Source: Acanthococcus lagerstroemiae (lineage: Eukaryota > Arthropoda > Insecta > Hemiptera > Eriococcidae). Taken from it: a stretch of DNA of 64,000 nt. The DNA is taken from the NCBI GenBank assembly GCA_031841125.1, contig CM063111.1, positions 39,134,955-39,198,954 of the forward strand, written 5' to 3'. A program made the position numbers and the translations under genes. The notes below the pieces were generated by a model. It searched no databases. It was not told the origin of the DNA and saw only the letters and a list, made by a program, of their open reading frames with translations. This document shows positions 20,333 to 30,827 of the stretch, piece after piece; within the stretch, counting starts at the first letter, position 1, and every line of letters begins with the position of its first letter.

Positions 20333-20388
20333 CGTTTTGCTACACATGGGATAATGAAAAGTTGCCGGCCCTGGGTATGCACGTTCCG

Positions 20389-20590
20389 CTATAATGTTTT
20401 CTCGAACTGCCACCTCACCCAAAGCTTCCCCTCTGTCTTTCCTAAAAACCACAAATTCTTTGTTGAATAATTCACCATTTTTGATGCCCTCGTGCAACCA
20501 TGTTTCTGTAATTTCACTTTGATATTGTGAAAGGTTGTAATCATAAATAAATAGATGAAATTGACCATATTTATTTTCAAAAAAATATGA
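20389..20590 (-). pseudogene. LINE-A endonuclease N-terminal fragment
   Basis: Minus-strand coding for ITETWLHEGIKNGELFN and VVFRKDRG, followed in another frame by GEVAVRENIIAERAYP, the start of an APE-type endonuclease (TETWL, FR.DR, GGGV). The reading continues across the hAT-like insertion into 17678. Little coding sequence lies upstream, consistent with a 5' truncation near 20627. Confidence 0.75.
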
Positions 20591-20635
20591 CCAAAAATGA
20601 CTCACGATTAGAAAAATAACCAAGTGGTTGCCCGG

Positions 20636-20695
20636 GGGTGTTGGCCTGCGATTTTTACGGTGGTGGCCGGCAAAACCGATTTTCCCAGTGGACTG
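20636..20695 (+). repeat. About 57-bp dispersed motif, copy 1 of 3
   Basis: GGCCTGCGATTTTTACGGTG... to ...GATTTTCCCAGTGGAC matches stretches at 51421-51480 (plus) and 45240-45297 (minus). Nothing else around the three copies is obviously shared beyond GGGTRTTG just upstream of two of them. Identity unknown. Confidence 0.6.
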
Positions 20696-20699
20696 TACG

Positions 20700-22125
20700 A
20701 TGTACAGAAATGAAAAGGGAAAATATTGATATTATCGTATCAACAAACCAGGTAAGATGGATACCGTCGGGTCTTTTATTCCGGATGAAATCAGCTATCA
20801 CCTAAATCTAAAGCTAACCGTGACTCTCCTCTTTTTCAATCGATTAAATTGTCTCTTTTCCAGTTCAGTTTCGTCCAGAATACCCGTTACACCAGAACAA
20901 GTCATCGATGAGTAGTCGTGGCGACTGTAATTCACATTCGTCTCGTTACCTAACATCGAGCTATTTCAATTTTCGTTAATACTCAAAGATATTAATCTAC
21001 TTTTTTCGAAAATCTCTACTATTTCTGTATTATCCGGCGATGAAATTTCCTTCGCCGACAACGGCCTCTGACCACGTTCCCCCCGAGCGCAGGGCACCAG
21101 GAACTCTCTCATTCAACGGACCGACCTTTCTCAGAGAAAAATATCGTTCGCTCATATGTGAGTGCGGATAATAAGTGTAATAATCGTTCCTAATTTTTGT
21201 TTTCTATATACTCGCGTTAAATAAGACGTTCGTTAAATAATGAATGATTTACTCGCTTTCATACGCCCCCTCCCCGACGACGGCCGTATTTCTATTACAT
21301 TCGATATTCACAGCCAGCTAACTGGAACTCCACCGACCTGTCCAGTTCCAGGTAATCAACTTGTTGCATTGTTTATGAACTGGCGTCCGAAACTTCGACT
21401 GTACGCGCGCGATATCGTAAACCGAATACAGTGAGTGAACCACGTGCAATATTCGAATGATAAGTGTTCTGTAAATACGGCAAATATAAATAATAATAAT
21501 TTGAAATAGAAAGAAAAAAAAATTGGTTATCCTTGTTTTAATGTGAGTTTAGTGCAGCGTCTCGTTTTTACGCACGAAATATCGACGAATTTTCGTACCA
21601 CGATCGTGTAAAATTGTAAAACATGTGATTAATTGGGTATAACCTCGAGGAAATGACAGGTAAGGATATGAATGTATAATTATCGTTGGTATTTCAAATT
21701 TGTAGACAGATGCCGCGGAAATCGAGGGGATCGAATATCGATAACGCCAACTTAGTGGGAAACCGTAATTTAGACATTTTTCGGAGACATCCTGCTTGTA
21801 CCCCCCGCGGGGGTCAGTGACCAGAACCATGCACTTCGCGAACAAAAGGATTCTTTCGGCACACACGTTCAAAATTACCCTGAACTGGGGTAGCTTCGGA
21901 TTTGTGGGGCAGCTCCGGACATTGCCATTTTATACATTAGAAGTGGAATATCGGTTTTCATCACTTCACAGCGTAGCAGCTACAAGTACAAGTCTCAGCT
22001 TTTATATATTTGACGCCCTAGTTAACGAAGAAATAACGCATCTACCCGTGTACTCCAATTCCAGCAATGTCCGAAGTCCCCCATTAATCCAAAGTTACCA
22101 CAGTTTACGGTAACTACTTTCAGAG
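20700..22125. other. Apparently unique region, possible unconfirmed exon at 21240-21434
   Basis: Higher complexity and locally GC-richer than its surroundings. A 64-codon reading from ATG at 21240 ends at 21434, and ACA|GTGAGTG at about 21430 could be a splice donor, so a short first exon is conceivable. I recognise no domain. Other small readings (21549-21872, 21796-22113) overlap on opposite strands and are not supported. Confidence 0.3.
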
Positions 22126-24318
22126 CGAGCTCAAGGCCTCAAGGTTCGATTTTTTTTTTTTTTTTCTTGAAAACTAGAGAAACTATCAACCCAAAACTTA
22201 TAATAGGGCAAGGAAGGAGTTCCAGCCCTTAATTTGTTTTCTTTCTTAAGAACTAGAGAACCTATCCACCTCAAAACTTAAGATGGGGTAGAGAGAAAGT
22301 TCCTGCCCGCAAGTTTTGATTTTTTTCTTCAAACAAGAGAACTTATCCACCTCAAAATTCAAGATGGGGCCAGGAGGGAGTTCCAGCCTTCAAGTTTTGC
22401 ATTTTTTCTTGAGAATTACAGAACCTATCTACCTCACAACTTAAGACGGGATAGAGAGGGAGTTCCAGCCCTAGTGTTTTGATTTCTTTCTTGAAAACAA
22501 GAGAACCTATATCCACCTTAGAACATAAGATGGGGCAGAATGGGAGTTCCAGTCTTCAAGTTATGATTTTTTTTTTCTTAAGAACTAGCAAACCTATCCG
22601 TCTCAAAACTTAAGATGCGGCAGAAAGGAAGATCCAGCCTGCAATTTTTTCTTCTTCATGAGACCTAGAGAACATATCCACTGAAAACTGATGATTGAGT
22701 AGAAAGGGAGTTCCAGCCCTCAAGTTTCTATTAATATTTTTTTTGGAGAACTCGAGAACCTAACCACCTCAAAACTTAAGATGGGGTAAAGAGGGAGTTC
22801 CAGCCCTCAAGTTTTGATTTTTTTTCTTGAAGACAAGAGAACCTATCCACCTCAAAATTAAGATGGGGCAGAGAGGGAGTTCCAGCACTCAAGTCTTGCA
22901 TTTTTTGCTTGAAAACCAGAGAACCTATCCACCTCAGAACTTAAGATGAGGCAAAAAGGGAGTTCCAAGCCCTCATGTTTGGCTTTCTTATTTGAAAACC
23001 AGAGAACTTATCCATCTCAGAAGGCAGAAAGACAGTTTCGACTATCAAGTTTTGCTTCTTTTCTTGAGAACCAGAGATCCTATACACCTCAAAACTTACG
23101 ATGGTGCAGAGAGGGAGTTCCACTCCTCAAATGTTTATTTATTTATTTTTTCTTCTTGAGAACTAGAGAACCTATCCAACTCAAAATTTAAGATGGGGCA
23201 GAGAGGAAGTTCCAGCCTTCAAGTTTTGCATTTTTTTTTTCTTGAGAATTACAGAACCTATCCACCTCAAAACAGAAGATGGGGCGGAATGGGAGTTCCA
23301 GCCTTCAAGTTTTGATTTTCTTTCTTGAGAACTAGAGAACCTACCCACCTCAAAACTTAAGATGCGGCTTAAAGAAAATTCCAGCCCTCAATTTTTTCTT
23401 CTTCTTGAGACCTCGAGAGCATATCCACTCAAAACTTACGATTGAGCAAAGAGGGAGTTCCAGCCCTCAAGTTTCTATTTAAAATTTTTTTTGAGTACTC
23501 GAGAACCTATCCACCTCAAAACTTAAGATGGAGCGGAAAGAGAGTTCCAGCCTTCAAGTTTTGCTTCTTTTCTTGAGAACCGGAGAACCTATCCACCTCA
23601 GAACTTGATATGGGCAGAAAGACAGTTTTCGCCTCAGTGTTTTGATTTTTTCTGAGCATTACAGAACCTATCACCTCAAAACTAGTAGCGGAGTAAGAGA
23701 GAGTTTCGGCCCTTAAGTGTTTGTTTTTTTCCTGAAAACCAGGGAACCTATCTATCTCAGAACCTAAGATAGGGCAGAAAGACAGTTCCGGCCTTCAAGT
23801 TTTGCTTCTTTTATTGAGAACCAGAGAACCTATTCACTTCAGAACTTAGGATGGGGCAGCCAGGGAGTTCCACCCTTCAAAATTTTATTTATGTTTTTTT
23901 CTTCTTGAGAACAAGAGAACCTATCCACCTCCAAACTTAAGATGGAGTAAAGAGAGAGTTCCAGCCCTCAAATTTTGATTTTTTTTTCTTTCTTGAAAAC
24001 AAGTGAACCTATACACCTCAAAACTTAAGATGGGGCAGAAAGGGAGTTTCAGCCTTCAAATTTGTATTTATTTTTTTCTTTTCGAGATCCAGAGAGCCTA
24101 TCCACGCCCCAAAACTTATGATTGAGCGGGCAGGGCGTTCCAGTCCTCAAGTTTCTATTTTTAAAATTTTTTAAGAACTAGAGAACCTATCCACCCCCAA
24201 AACTTATGATAGGGCGTGGAAGGGAATTCTAGCCCTCGTGTTTTCAGGTTTTTTCGCGAGAACTAGAGAACCTATCCACCACAAAACTTAAGACGGGACA
24301 AAAAGGTAGTTCCAGCTC
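22126..24318. repeat. About 85-bp minisatellite, about 25 units
   Basis: The unit is approximately GAGAACCTATCCACCTCAAA, ACTTAAGATGGGGCAGAGAG, GGAGTTCCAGCCCTCAAGTT, TTGATTTTTT, TTCTTGAGAACTA. It repeats head to tail with 5-20 percent differences and length variation mainly in the T-run. Several internal units share variants (for example CATATCCACT with ATTGAG, near 22670, 23410 and 24100), hinting at higher-order duplication. Short readings inside are not genes. Confidence 0.92.
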
Positions 24319-24527
24319 AAGAGGCGGGAGCATTGTTCACGTATGCCTCGATCATCAGAATGGTCGTCTCTAAGCTGTACTTTCCGATTCCCGACAGTTT
24401 CTAGGTCAAGATGTACGAATTTTGACCTTTTACAAGTATGACATCGTCGGCCAAAACGAGTTAAGTCCACGACTTCCCCCACTTCGCACTCCCGTAGCTC
24501 GAAGATTGTTCGCACGCCAACCTTCAT
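24288..24527 (-). CDS. Unrecognised 79-codon reading
   Basis: Minus-strand open reading with CHTCKRSKFVHLDLETVGNR in the middle and an acidic, charged C-terminal part. Its 3' end overlaps the last minisatellite unit. No domain recognised; one CxxC pair is not enough to call a zinc finger. The sequence just outside (24530-24600) is pyrimidine-rich. It could be an exon of a host gene or chance. Confidence 0.2.
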   Translation of the reverse strand: MKVGVRTIFELRECEVGEVVDLTRFGRRCHTCKRSKFVHLDLETVGNRKVQLRDDHSDDRGIREQCSRLLSWNYLFVPS

Positions 24528-24599
24528 ACTCGGGTGGTATTAGAACCGACCCCTCCTTCTCCCACCCACGCAACTGAATCAGCGTTACTCTTATCGTCT

Positions 24600-25940
24600 G
24601 TGAGTCAGAATGTTTTTTTCAATTTCCCAACATTTTGTATTTTGGACTAAGCGCGTTTTGGAAGTCATCAGGTCCTCAATTGTGAACTAACTGACGTTTG
24701 CGCTGTTGTTCTTCCAAAATATTACACCAAACCTGATCATTTTCAACAACGACAGAACTTCCCTGATCGGTATAGGAAGATGAGTTACAAATCTGTCATC
24801 GTTCTCCCAGATGTGAATCGTCACGAGAGACTTTTATTACGCACATAAACTCATAATTACATAATTAGCAGTTATGTCATTGTCCTACCGGGGCAGCGAT
24901 GTAGAAAACTTTTCAAAATTTGACCATAACTTAGCCCCTTCAAAAATAAGAGTATGCAAACATATCTACATATTGTCGGGGTACGTTGCCTACTTACGAA
25001 GTGGAAGGGGGTCATTGCAAAAGAGACACTTGATGGAAATCTTAATTCTTCCGAATGATCTGATTCAATCGATTTGATTCCGTAAAATGATTAATTCATT
25101 CGTTTATTTGATTCGTTCATCTGAACGTGAGAAATGCGATATTTTCGCTTTCTAGAACACACTTTGATCCGCTCTCGTTCATTCAGTCAATCTAGAATTC
25201 ATTCGTTCATCCACGTTCGCATGAAAATCATATTTCCAGCTCGCAGCCACACTCCTAGCTAGTGTTCGTTATTCAATGAATCAATTCATTCCTGAATAAT
25301 GATCTGATTCATTCATTGATTCAATGAATTAATTCAAGAATGAACCACCCATCTCTACCAGAGTGTTATGTTAGCGACAGATGGATCATGTCATACCGCA
25401 TTACGTTCTTCTGGAATTCTGGAACATATTTTCGGCGAAAACGGACTCGACAGAGATGATTATTTTGCACAAGTATGCTCTTTTCTTCAAAATTTTATTT
25501 TTAAAGTCGATGCACTCAATCATGTAGTCAATTCGCTTTTCTACGAATAAAATTTGGGACAATGCGTCAAAAATTTGAATCAGCGTCATATGCTGCTCCA
25601 CTATACCGCAGATGTCTGCGTAGAACTCGTGGAAAGTAGAAATCAATTTCCTCGACGAATTCAACAAATTTTCATTAGCCAAATTCGGAGCCGAATGAAG
25701 GAAGTGAATGTATTATGAGGAAGTATCACAAACTGGGTCACTGGAATATCGTATGTGGTCTACCGCAGAAAAATTTCGTGAATAATTTTGACGTAAATAT
25801 TTTTAAAATGAAACCAATCTGAAAAATTCCCGTCGCATTTTTTTTTTAGTTTCGACAGTTTGACATTCGACGAATAGTTTTGCTCGAGCAGCGGCTAACG
25901 AGGAACCAGGAGGAGACAATTTGCCTCATCAACTGTTATG
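24600..25940. other. Unannotated; GATTCATTC-type repeats
   Basis: Between about 25040 and 25345 the motif (T)GATTCATTC/GAATGAATCA recurs many times on both strands, an imperfect simple repeat with inverted components. A 93-codon minus-strand reading (25401-25682; LISTFHEFYADICGIVEQH) is helical-looking but I recognise no family. No other structure. Confidence 0.4.
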
Positions 25941-25943
25941 TTT

Positions 25944-26258
25944 TCAATCACGATCAATGCTCGCCTGCATTACGCTTCGAAAATCCTCAACTTCATCGAG
26001 CTCGAGTGATGGATTTAAATCCTTGCTTCGGTCGTTTAGATAGATTTCTTTTGTATATCTCTGCTTCAGTGCTACTTTATCCCGAAGAAGCGCACGCTTT
26101 CCATATGTCACCTTCATTTTGACTGAAAAGAAGCCTCTTTGTTTGGATTCTTTTCTCGCACTGGCAGCTTCCACTTCTCGCTCGACCTCGAAGGATGTTT
26201 TCGGATGTTTTTGATATCCGGCCCGGAGGACCATATATATTTTCGGTGTATAATTCAA
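25944..26258 (-). pseudogene. Possible continuation of the Jockey-type ORF1 remnant
   Basis: Charged minus-strand reading (EVEREVEAASARKESKQRG, KRALLRDKVALKQRYTKEI). It lies directly downstream of the ORF1 piece at 26269-26700 in a different frame. I do not recognise a domain in it; assignment rests on position. Confidence 0.3.
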
Positions 26259-26268
26259 GAACGCGTGA

Positions 26269-26700
26269 TTAAATTATTAAGGAGGGTTTAAAGTCACCTT
26301 TTTCGATATTGATTTTTACGGCGTTGTTCGCTAGTGCTTTCGTCAGAAAGCTATCGCTTGGTATTGTTTTGTTAATTCTTTCAATCATGCCTTTAAAACT
26401 ATTTACCCCTTGGACAAAAATCGGTGGTGGTACTATAGGTTTAGGACTTACGGTTGTAGGTGCAGGTTGAGAAGTATTGTCCGTTGTTTTGTCCGTGCTA
26501 GTCTCCTCATTTTCCTCGTTTCGTTGAGCAAGAGGTGCAAATTTATTTGATGTTTTAATGAATGTCCTTGTTGACTTGGTTGGCTGTTTCTGTCCTGGAG
26601 GAGAGTCGGCTATTTTCCGTTTCTTTGAAAACATTTGCCAGCTGTCCGCGGTGAAATCCGTTATAAGCGGCTGAGTGGAGCCCTTAGGCTCTTGAGACAT
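26269..26700 (-). pseudogene. Jockey-type LINE ORF1 (gag-like) N-terminal remnant
   Basis: Begins MSQEPKGSTQPL at 26700. A low-complexity Ser/Thr/Pro/Lys region follows, with NKFAPL and then PPPIFVQGVNSFKGMIERI and NAVKINIEKGDF, which is the conserved core start of Jockey ORF1 proteins (PPPI.V.GV...L...I). The reading stops at 26269, before the RNA-binding core and the CCHC knuckles. A LINE 5' portion, since 26700-26810 looks like a 5' UTR. No ORF2 of it is visible downstream. Confidence 0.65.
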
Positions 26701-26799
26701 GGTGGCGAGTTAAGTTGAATGAGTTTTACTTAGTAGTTGTATACGAGTTATACAACTAGCTGCCGTAAGGCAGGAAAAAGCTTGCACTTTTCACTTTAA

Positions 26800-27150
26800 T
26801 GCTCGGTTCACGTTAGTCAATAAAAACAGATAAGAGAATATGCAAACACTGCACAGAGAACCTTTCACAAACGTTATCTAAACGAGACTGTGTTTATCTA
26901 GCCTAAGACAATTTTTCTTTTTCTCTCAAAGAAAGTCAAACATAATTTTGACAATTCATCTCATCAGAATCTAGAAGAGCCCTAAAATCCCAAATGAGTT
27001 CTAACCAATTCAACTTGAAAAACTGAACCACCCATTAGCTTCCTTTCTGGTCAATGAATTCGATTTTCCAAGTCGGATCAATTGAGTCAAAGTCAAATTT
27101 TGGAGCTCAAGTCCGAGTCTAATCAAATGCCTAATTTGTTTTTGTCGAGA
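26800..27150. other. Unannotated gap
   Basis: AT-rich, no reading or repeat I can support; the left part may be LINE 5' UTR belonging to the ORF1 remnant. Confidence 0.4.
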
Positions 27151-27860
27151 GTCCGGAAACCGCTTACTTCGATATTTCTTCAAGTTTTTTGGGGGAATTC
27201 AAATTAGTCCCTTCAAGGGAGGGGAGCAGGTTAAGTCTGGAACCTAAATCGGGGTCCGATCAAAAATCTGACTGGAATTTCGAATTCAGCGTCCCAAAAA
27301 ACCCCGTCTCTGATACTTCGTTCAGTTTTCTAAGTTGTGATAAGTTAGACTATTTAAAGGAGTCAAATTGGATGTCGGGACGATAGCTAACAACCAGGTA
27401 GAATCTCATCACAAATCTGATAGAAATTTAAAAATCAGCGTCATCCCTCACACCAATGTTTTGTTCAATTTTTGCGCAAATTAAAACTGGAGCATTTGAA
27501 GGAGGAAAATTCAAATTATCCGATCAATTTTTTGAATTCATGGATTAGAAATAACGCTATTTTAAAACTTGTTCAATTTTCAAAGTTAGGCTAAGATCCG
27601 AATTATAAAATCAAAATCAAATCAAAATCGTCAGTGACCCAACGAAAATCTATGTGTTTAATTATTTTGGTGAAATCAAACTGGCTTCTTCTTAGAAGAG
27701 AGAAATGATAAATTTGGAGCCCGAATTGAGGTGGGTGGTATCAAAAATCTGACAGCCTTTTCGAACTTATACATTTTCGATAATCTTTGGGTATTTTTCA
27801 TTTCAAAATTTTCAAGCTAGTCGTATATCACATCATCCGAGGGCAAGAAATATTTTTTTA
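27150..27860. repeat. Degenerate dispersed satellite, several units
   Basis: A loose unit of about 150-200 bp recurs: a GTTCAATTTT-type stretch, GGGGGAATTCAAATTAG-type, then GGTCCGATCAAAAATCTGAC followed by TTCGAATTCAGCGTC. Clear occurrences near 27255-27290, 27400-27445 and 27730-27770. The same phrases reappear at 36170-36320, 37355-37400, 37665-37700 and 37950-38000, so this is an old dispersed repeat. Readings here are not coding. Confidence 0.55.
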
Positions 27861-28376
27861 TCTCGAAATAAACTTGACTTCAGCGATTTTGAGCCAGCTG
27901 GTGATGGGAATTTACTGAATGCTGATTTTTGGAACAACGTCGTGGGACCTCCAAGAAGAAAAGAACATGTTTTCGCACCTTTTTGAGCATGCTAGCTCAA
28001 AAACGCCTAATATATCAATGTGCACTAGAGCACTGACCTGACTAATGAGCAATTCTCAGCAGCTAAGTTCATCTGCCCTTTCGGCCGTCTAAATTTGCTA
28101 AACCTAGTGCAGTCGAATGTTATTTCTTATCGAAATTTTCGCAGCCCCTTCCGGATTTCGGTCTTTTCTCGAAAAAGTTATTAGAAACGATACCACGATA
28201 AGGTGTTGAAATTCTGGCCATCGAGATTAAGTCTACAGGACTTACGTGGAAAGATAATAAAGAAGTGAAGGAAACCCACGCAAGTCATTTCGCAAAACAA
28301 ATGAAACTTTTTTAGGAAAAGCTAAATCTCAGTCGGGTTTACTGTAACTCATGAAGTCATACTTGTAATAGTAATA
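27861..28376. other. Unannotated gap
   Basis: No supported reading, repeat or TIR. Ends at the duplicated site of the MITE at 28385. Confidence 0.4.
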
Positions 28377-28384
28377 GGTGCAGG

Positions 28385-28594
28385 CAAGGGCGCAACCAAA
28401 GAGGCTAGAGGGCTATAGCCCTCAAAATTCGAAATTTTTTCAAATTTAATTCATGAAAATTGGTAGGTATCAAATCAGGTAGGTGCCAAATCGAGTTTTC
28501 ATCCCTACTTAAGTTCTTTTTTTTTCTTTCTATTTTTTTCTTCTTCTTCTAAATTCTAGCCCCCACCGGAAAAAAGTTCTGGTTGCGCCCGATG
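28385..28594. mobile_element. hAT-like MITE, 210 bp, 8-bp TSD
   Basis: GGTGCAGG flanks it exactly at 28377-28384 and 28595-28602. Ends CAAGGGCGCAACCA and, read outward on the right, CATCGGGCGCAACCA. AT-rich centre with C/T-rich run at 28510-28550. No coding capacity. Confidence 0.88.
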
Positions 28595-29066
28595 GGTGCA
28601 GGTAACAAAAGGAAACACAAGTTTGTGAGAAACCAGTTCGCCAAGTCTGACGGAAATCACGTGCTAGTAGTAAAGGCGTCACTTGACCCCAAACTCTTTT
28701 TTAGCTTCTCTGCTGGTCCTCTACCATATTATATCAAGTGTTCAGATCTATCTGTGGAGATGCGCACGCATTATAAAAATTTCTAACTTACAATTTTTTC
28801 AACTTATAATTTTTTTTCAACTCATAATTTTTTTTAACTTATAATGTTTCCAACTTATATACTTTTTATTTACTAAGTAAAAATATATAATACTAAAACT
28901 TGATGATACTGTGGGAGTATCACACAAGTTGTGCACTTATATTTAATTTTTTCCCCTACTACCAAGTTCAAAATATATTCTACTAAAACTTGATGACACT
29001 ATGGGAGTGTCACACAAGTTGTGCACTTTTATTAAATTTCTTCCCCCTACTACTAAGTTCAAAATA

Positions 29067-30827
29067 TCTATATATGGGTAATTCTCCGAAAAATGGACAA
29101 TTCATGTAAATAGGCTGTAACTCTGCCACTTATTATCAGAATGCTATGCGCAATATATCAAAATTGAGGAAATGAACTCTTCTGATGGAGACAGTGGTAA
29201 AAGCTCTCCCTAGTTCAGCAGAACAGCATTAGAAAATCGAAAATGCACCTGAAATGTCCATCAGCGTGGGTGTCAACCTGGCCTAGTTTCGTTTTTTTTT
29301 TTGCTTGCTGGAAGGGTTTAATACATCATTTTCAGGAACTACTGTTTCCCATTGTTGAAGAGGTAAGTTGAGGCAACACGGTATAGGTCTTACAATCTTT
29401 TTCTAACCAAGTTAAGTAACCTTTAGAATACCTCAAAGTTGTGTCTAGGAAGAGATATGTCCTTCAACGTGGATAATTTTCAAACCTCTCTGTAGGGTTC
29501 CACTATAAGCATAAACTTCTCTCAAATGCTCATATAACTTCCTCATAACTTCCTCTAGAAGGCTGTGTAAGACCTTCTGTGAAATAATGATAATTTGTAA
29601 GCTAAAATACTTATTTATTGCTGAGATCCTGGTTTCTAAAAAAAAAGTGTCCTTCATCGTGGACATCAACAGCCATATTGAATTTATAGCTCCGAATTTG
29701 TAAAAACGTAATAATATAACTAATGTTGGCCACATTACATTCAGCAACATGTATCAAATATTTTCCGCATATTTACCTAATGGGAAAAGGGAAAAGGCGA
29801 TTTTGTCCTTAAACGTGGACATAAAATATTATTCAACGTGACTACTCACGTATTTCTTGTATCCACGCTGAAGGACGTGAATCTTTCGACACTTAGAAGC
29901 AGTCTGTAGAAACAGCCTTTAAATCTTCTTCGTGCAGAAACTACTTTCCTAGATGAATTTTTGGTACTTCATAAAACCGTGATCCGTGAGATTGTAACCC
30001 ATGGTGCCGCTGTGTGATCGTACAGCCTCATCTTATCACACTATGTAAACTTGAAAAATTTGTCTTTCAACGTGGACAACAATTTTTTTTTTACAACCCT
30101 CCAAAATCAAATTTAAGCCCGGCCGGTACCGGAATATGATTTCTCAATACCCCTAGTATCGATTTTAACGAAAAAAAATTGAAAAGTGAACCTCATTTTT
30201 TTTGGTTTTTGTCCACGTTGAATTGTCCATTTTTCGGAGAATCACCCATATTAAAAGAAACTAATGCGAGTTTATCTGGCTGTTCTATCAGGTCAATTTG
30301 CTTTTTTTTTTTTTTTAAATGAAAGGTATTTATATGTAGATATGCCGCCAAGTATTGGAATTCACTTAACTTTGATCCTACTCAAGTTATACTCGAACAC
30401 GACTTAATTTATGATTTTCCCAAGCTCTACCTCCACTCAAAGATCTATATCTTAGGTTCTAATTCAGGTAAAGAATTTGTTTTGTTCTAAGAACACTCAC
30501 TAGATCAAGACCTTTCATTTGAATTTGTGACCACTCAAATCAGTCGAGTCTGAGGACAGTTGTGAGTGGACATTCAACTCAACTTTTGATATTTTCAAGA
30601 TTTTTCTTTACTAAAAGATATATATCTCAAGTTCTAATTGAGGTAAAGCATTTGTTTTGCTCTAAGAACACTCACTGGATCAAGACCTTTCATTTGAGCT
30701 TTTGACCACTCAAATTGGTTGAGTCCGAGGACAGTTGTGAGTGGACATTCAACTTAACTTTTGATATTTTCAAGATTTTTCTTGACTGAAAGATCTATAA
30801 TGCTGCAGAGCAGCACGGGTCTTCTAG
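29067..30827 (+). mobile_element. Non-autonomous Helitron with two internal repeats
   Basis: Starts TCTATAT (interrupted) ...TTAAAAGAAAC and ends with the hairpin TGCTGC-aga-GCAGCA, then CGGGTCTT and CTAG at 30824-30827, the standard Helitron ends (5' TC, 3' hairpin plus CTRR). It is inserted between A (29066) and T (30828). The empty site CAAAATATATTCTACTAAAA survives at about 28970-28990 in the tandem partner of the target, which proves the borders. A unit of about 185 bp (TCTAAGAACACTCACT.GATC, GACAGTTGTGAGTGGACATT) is duplicated at about 30440-30800. Without the nested element it is about 585 bp. No Rep/helicase. Confidence 0.88.
29076..30247. mobile_element. Non-autonomous GGGTAATTCTC element, copy 2, 4-bp TSD
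   Basis: Ends GGGTAATTCTCCGAAAAATG and, outward on the right, GGGTGATTCTCCGAAAAATG. ATAT at 29072-29075 and 30248-30251 is a 4-bp duplication that, when collapsed, gives a normal Helitron 5' end. The interior carries the motif GTCCTTCAACGTGGACA or close variants at about 29458, 29651, 29804, 30060 and, reversed, at 29862 and 30211, so it is reiterated as in copy 1 (TTCA.CGTCGTGG). GTCC/GGAC flanking makes each motif itself a small palindrome. The 101-codon minus reading (29445-29750) is not a recognisable protein. Confidence 0.85.

Larger units (their letters stand above)
17719..20373. mobile_element. hAT-like non-autonomous element, 2,655 bp, 8-bp TSD
   Basis: Terminal inverted repeats CAGGGCCGGCAACTT and AAGTTGCCGGCCCTG. 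GGTATGCA flanks it exactly at 17711-17718 and 20374-20381. Subterminal TGCTACAC motifs sit near both ends (about 17755, 17785 and 20338), plausible transposase-binding sites. There is no transposase; the cargo is the folded-back satellite (about 17830-19880) and a nested MITE (19933-20332). It splits the LINE-A endonuclease. Confidence 0.9.
8168..20627 (-). mobile_element. LINE-A: 5'-truncated Jockey-superfamily (CR1/L2-like) retrotransposon, split by four insertions
   Basis: Minus-strand pieces join in the right order across insertions: endonuclease N-terminus (20389-20590), endonuclease (17005-17678), RT N-terminus (13489-14121), RT core (12825-13350), RT C-terminus (11718-11883 plus 8690-8784), then a 3' UTR ending in a TAAATAAA-like tail at about 8171-8187. 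Insertions are the GGGTAATTCTC element (8789-11713), MULE-like copy B (11982-12815), LINE-B (14133-16993) and the hAT-like element (17719-20373). Without these, roughly 3.1 kb remains, consistent with a 5'-truncated LINE carrying ORF2 only. No ORF1 seen. Frames are also shifted, for example between 13350 and 13489, so it is dead apart from the insertions. Confidence 0.8.

Noticed and set aside
22126..24318. CRISPR-like array from the regular 85-bp repeat
   Set aside because: There are no unique spacers; adjacent units are similar along their whole length and the context is eukaryotic.
25401..25682. Chemoreceptor fragment
   Set aside because: The helical-looking minus-strand reading lacks any receptor signature I can defend.
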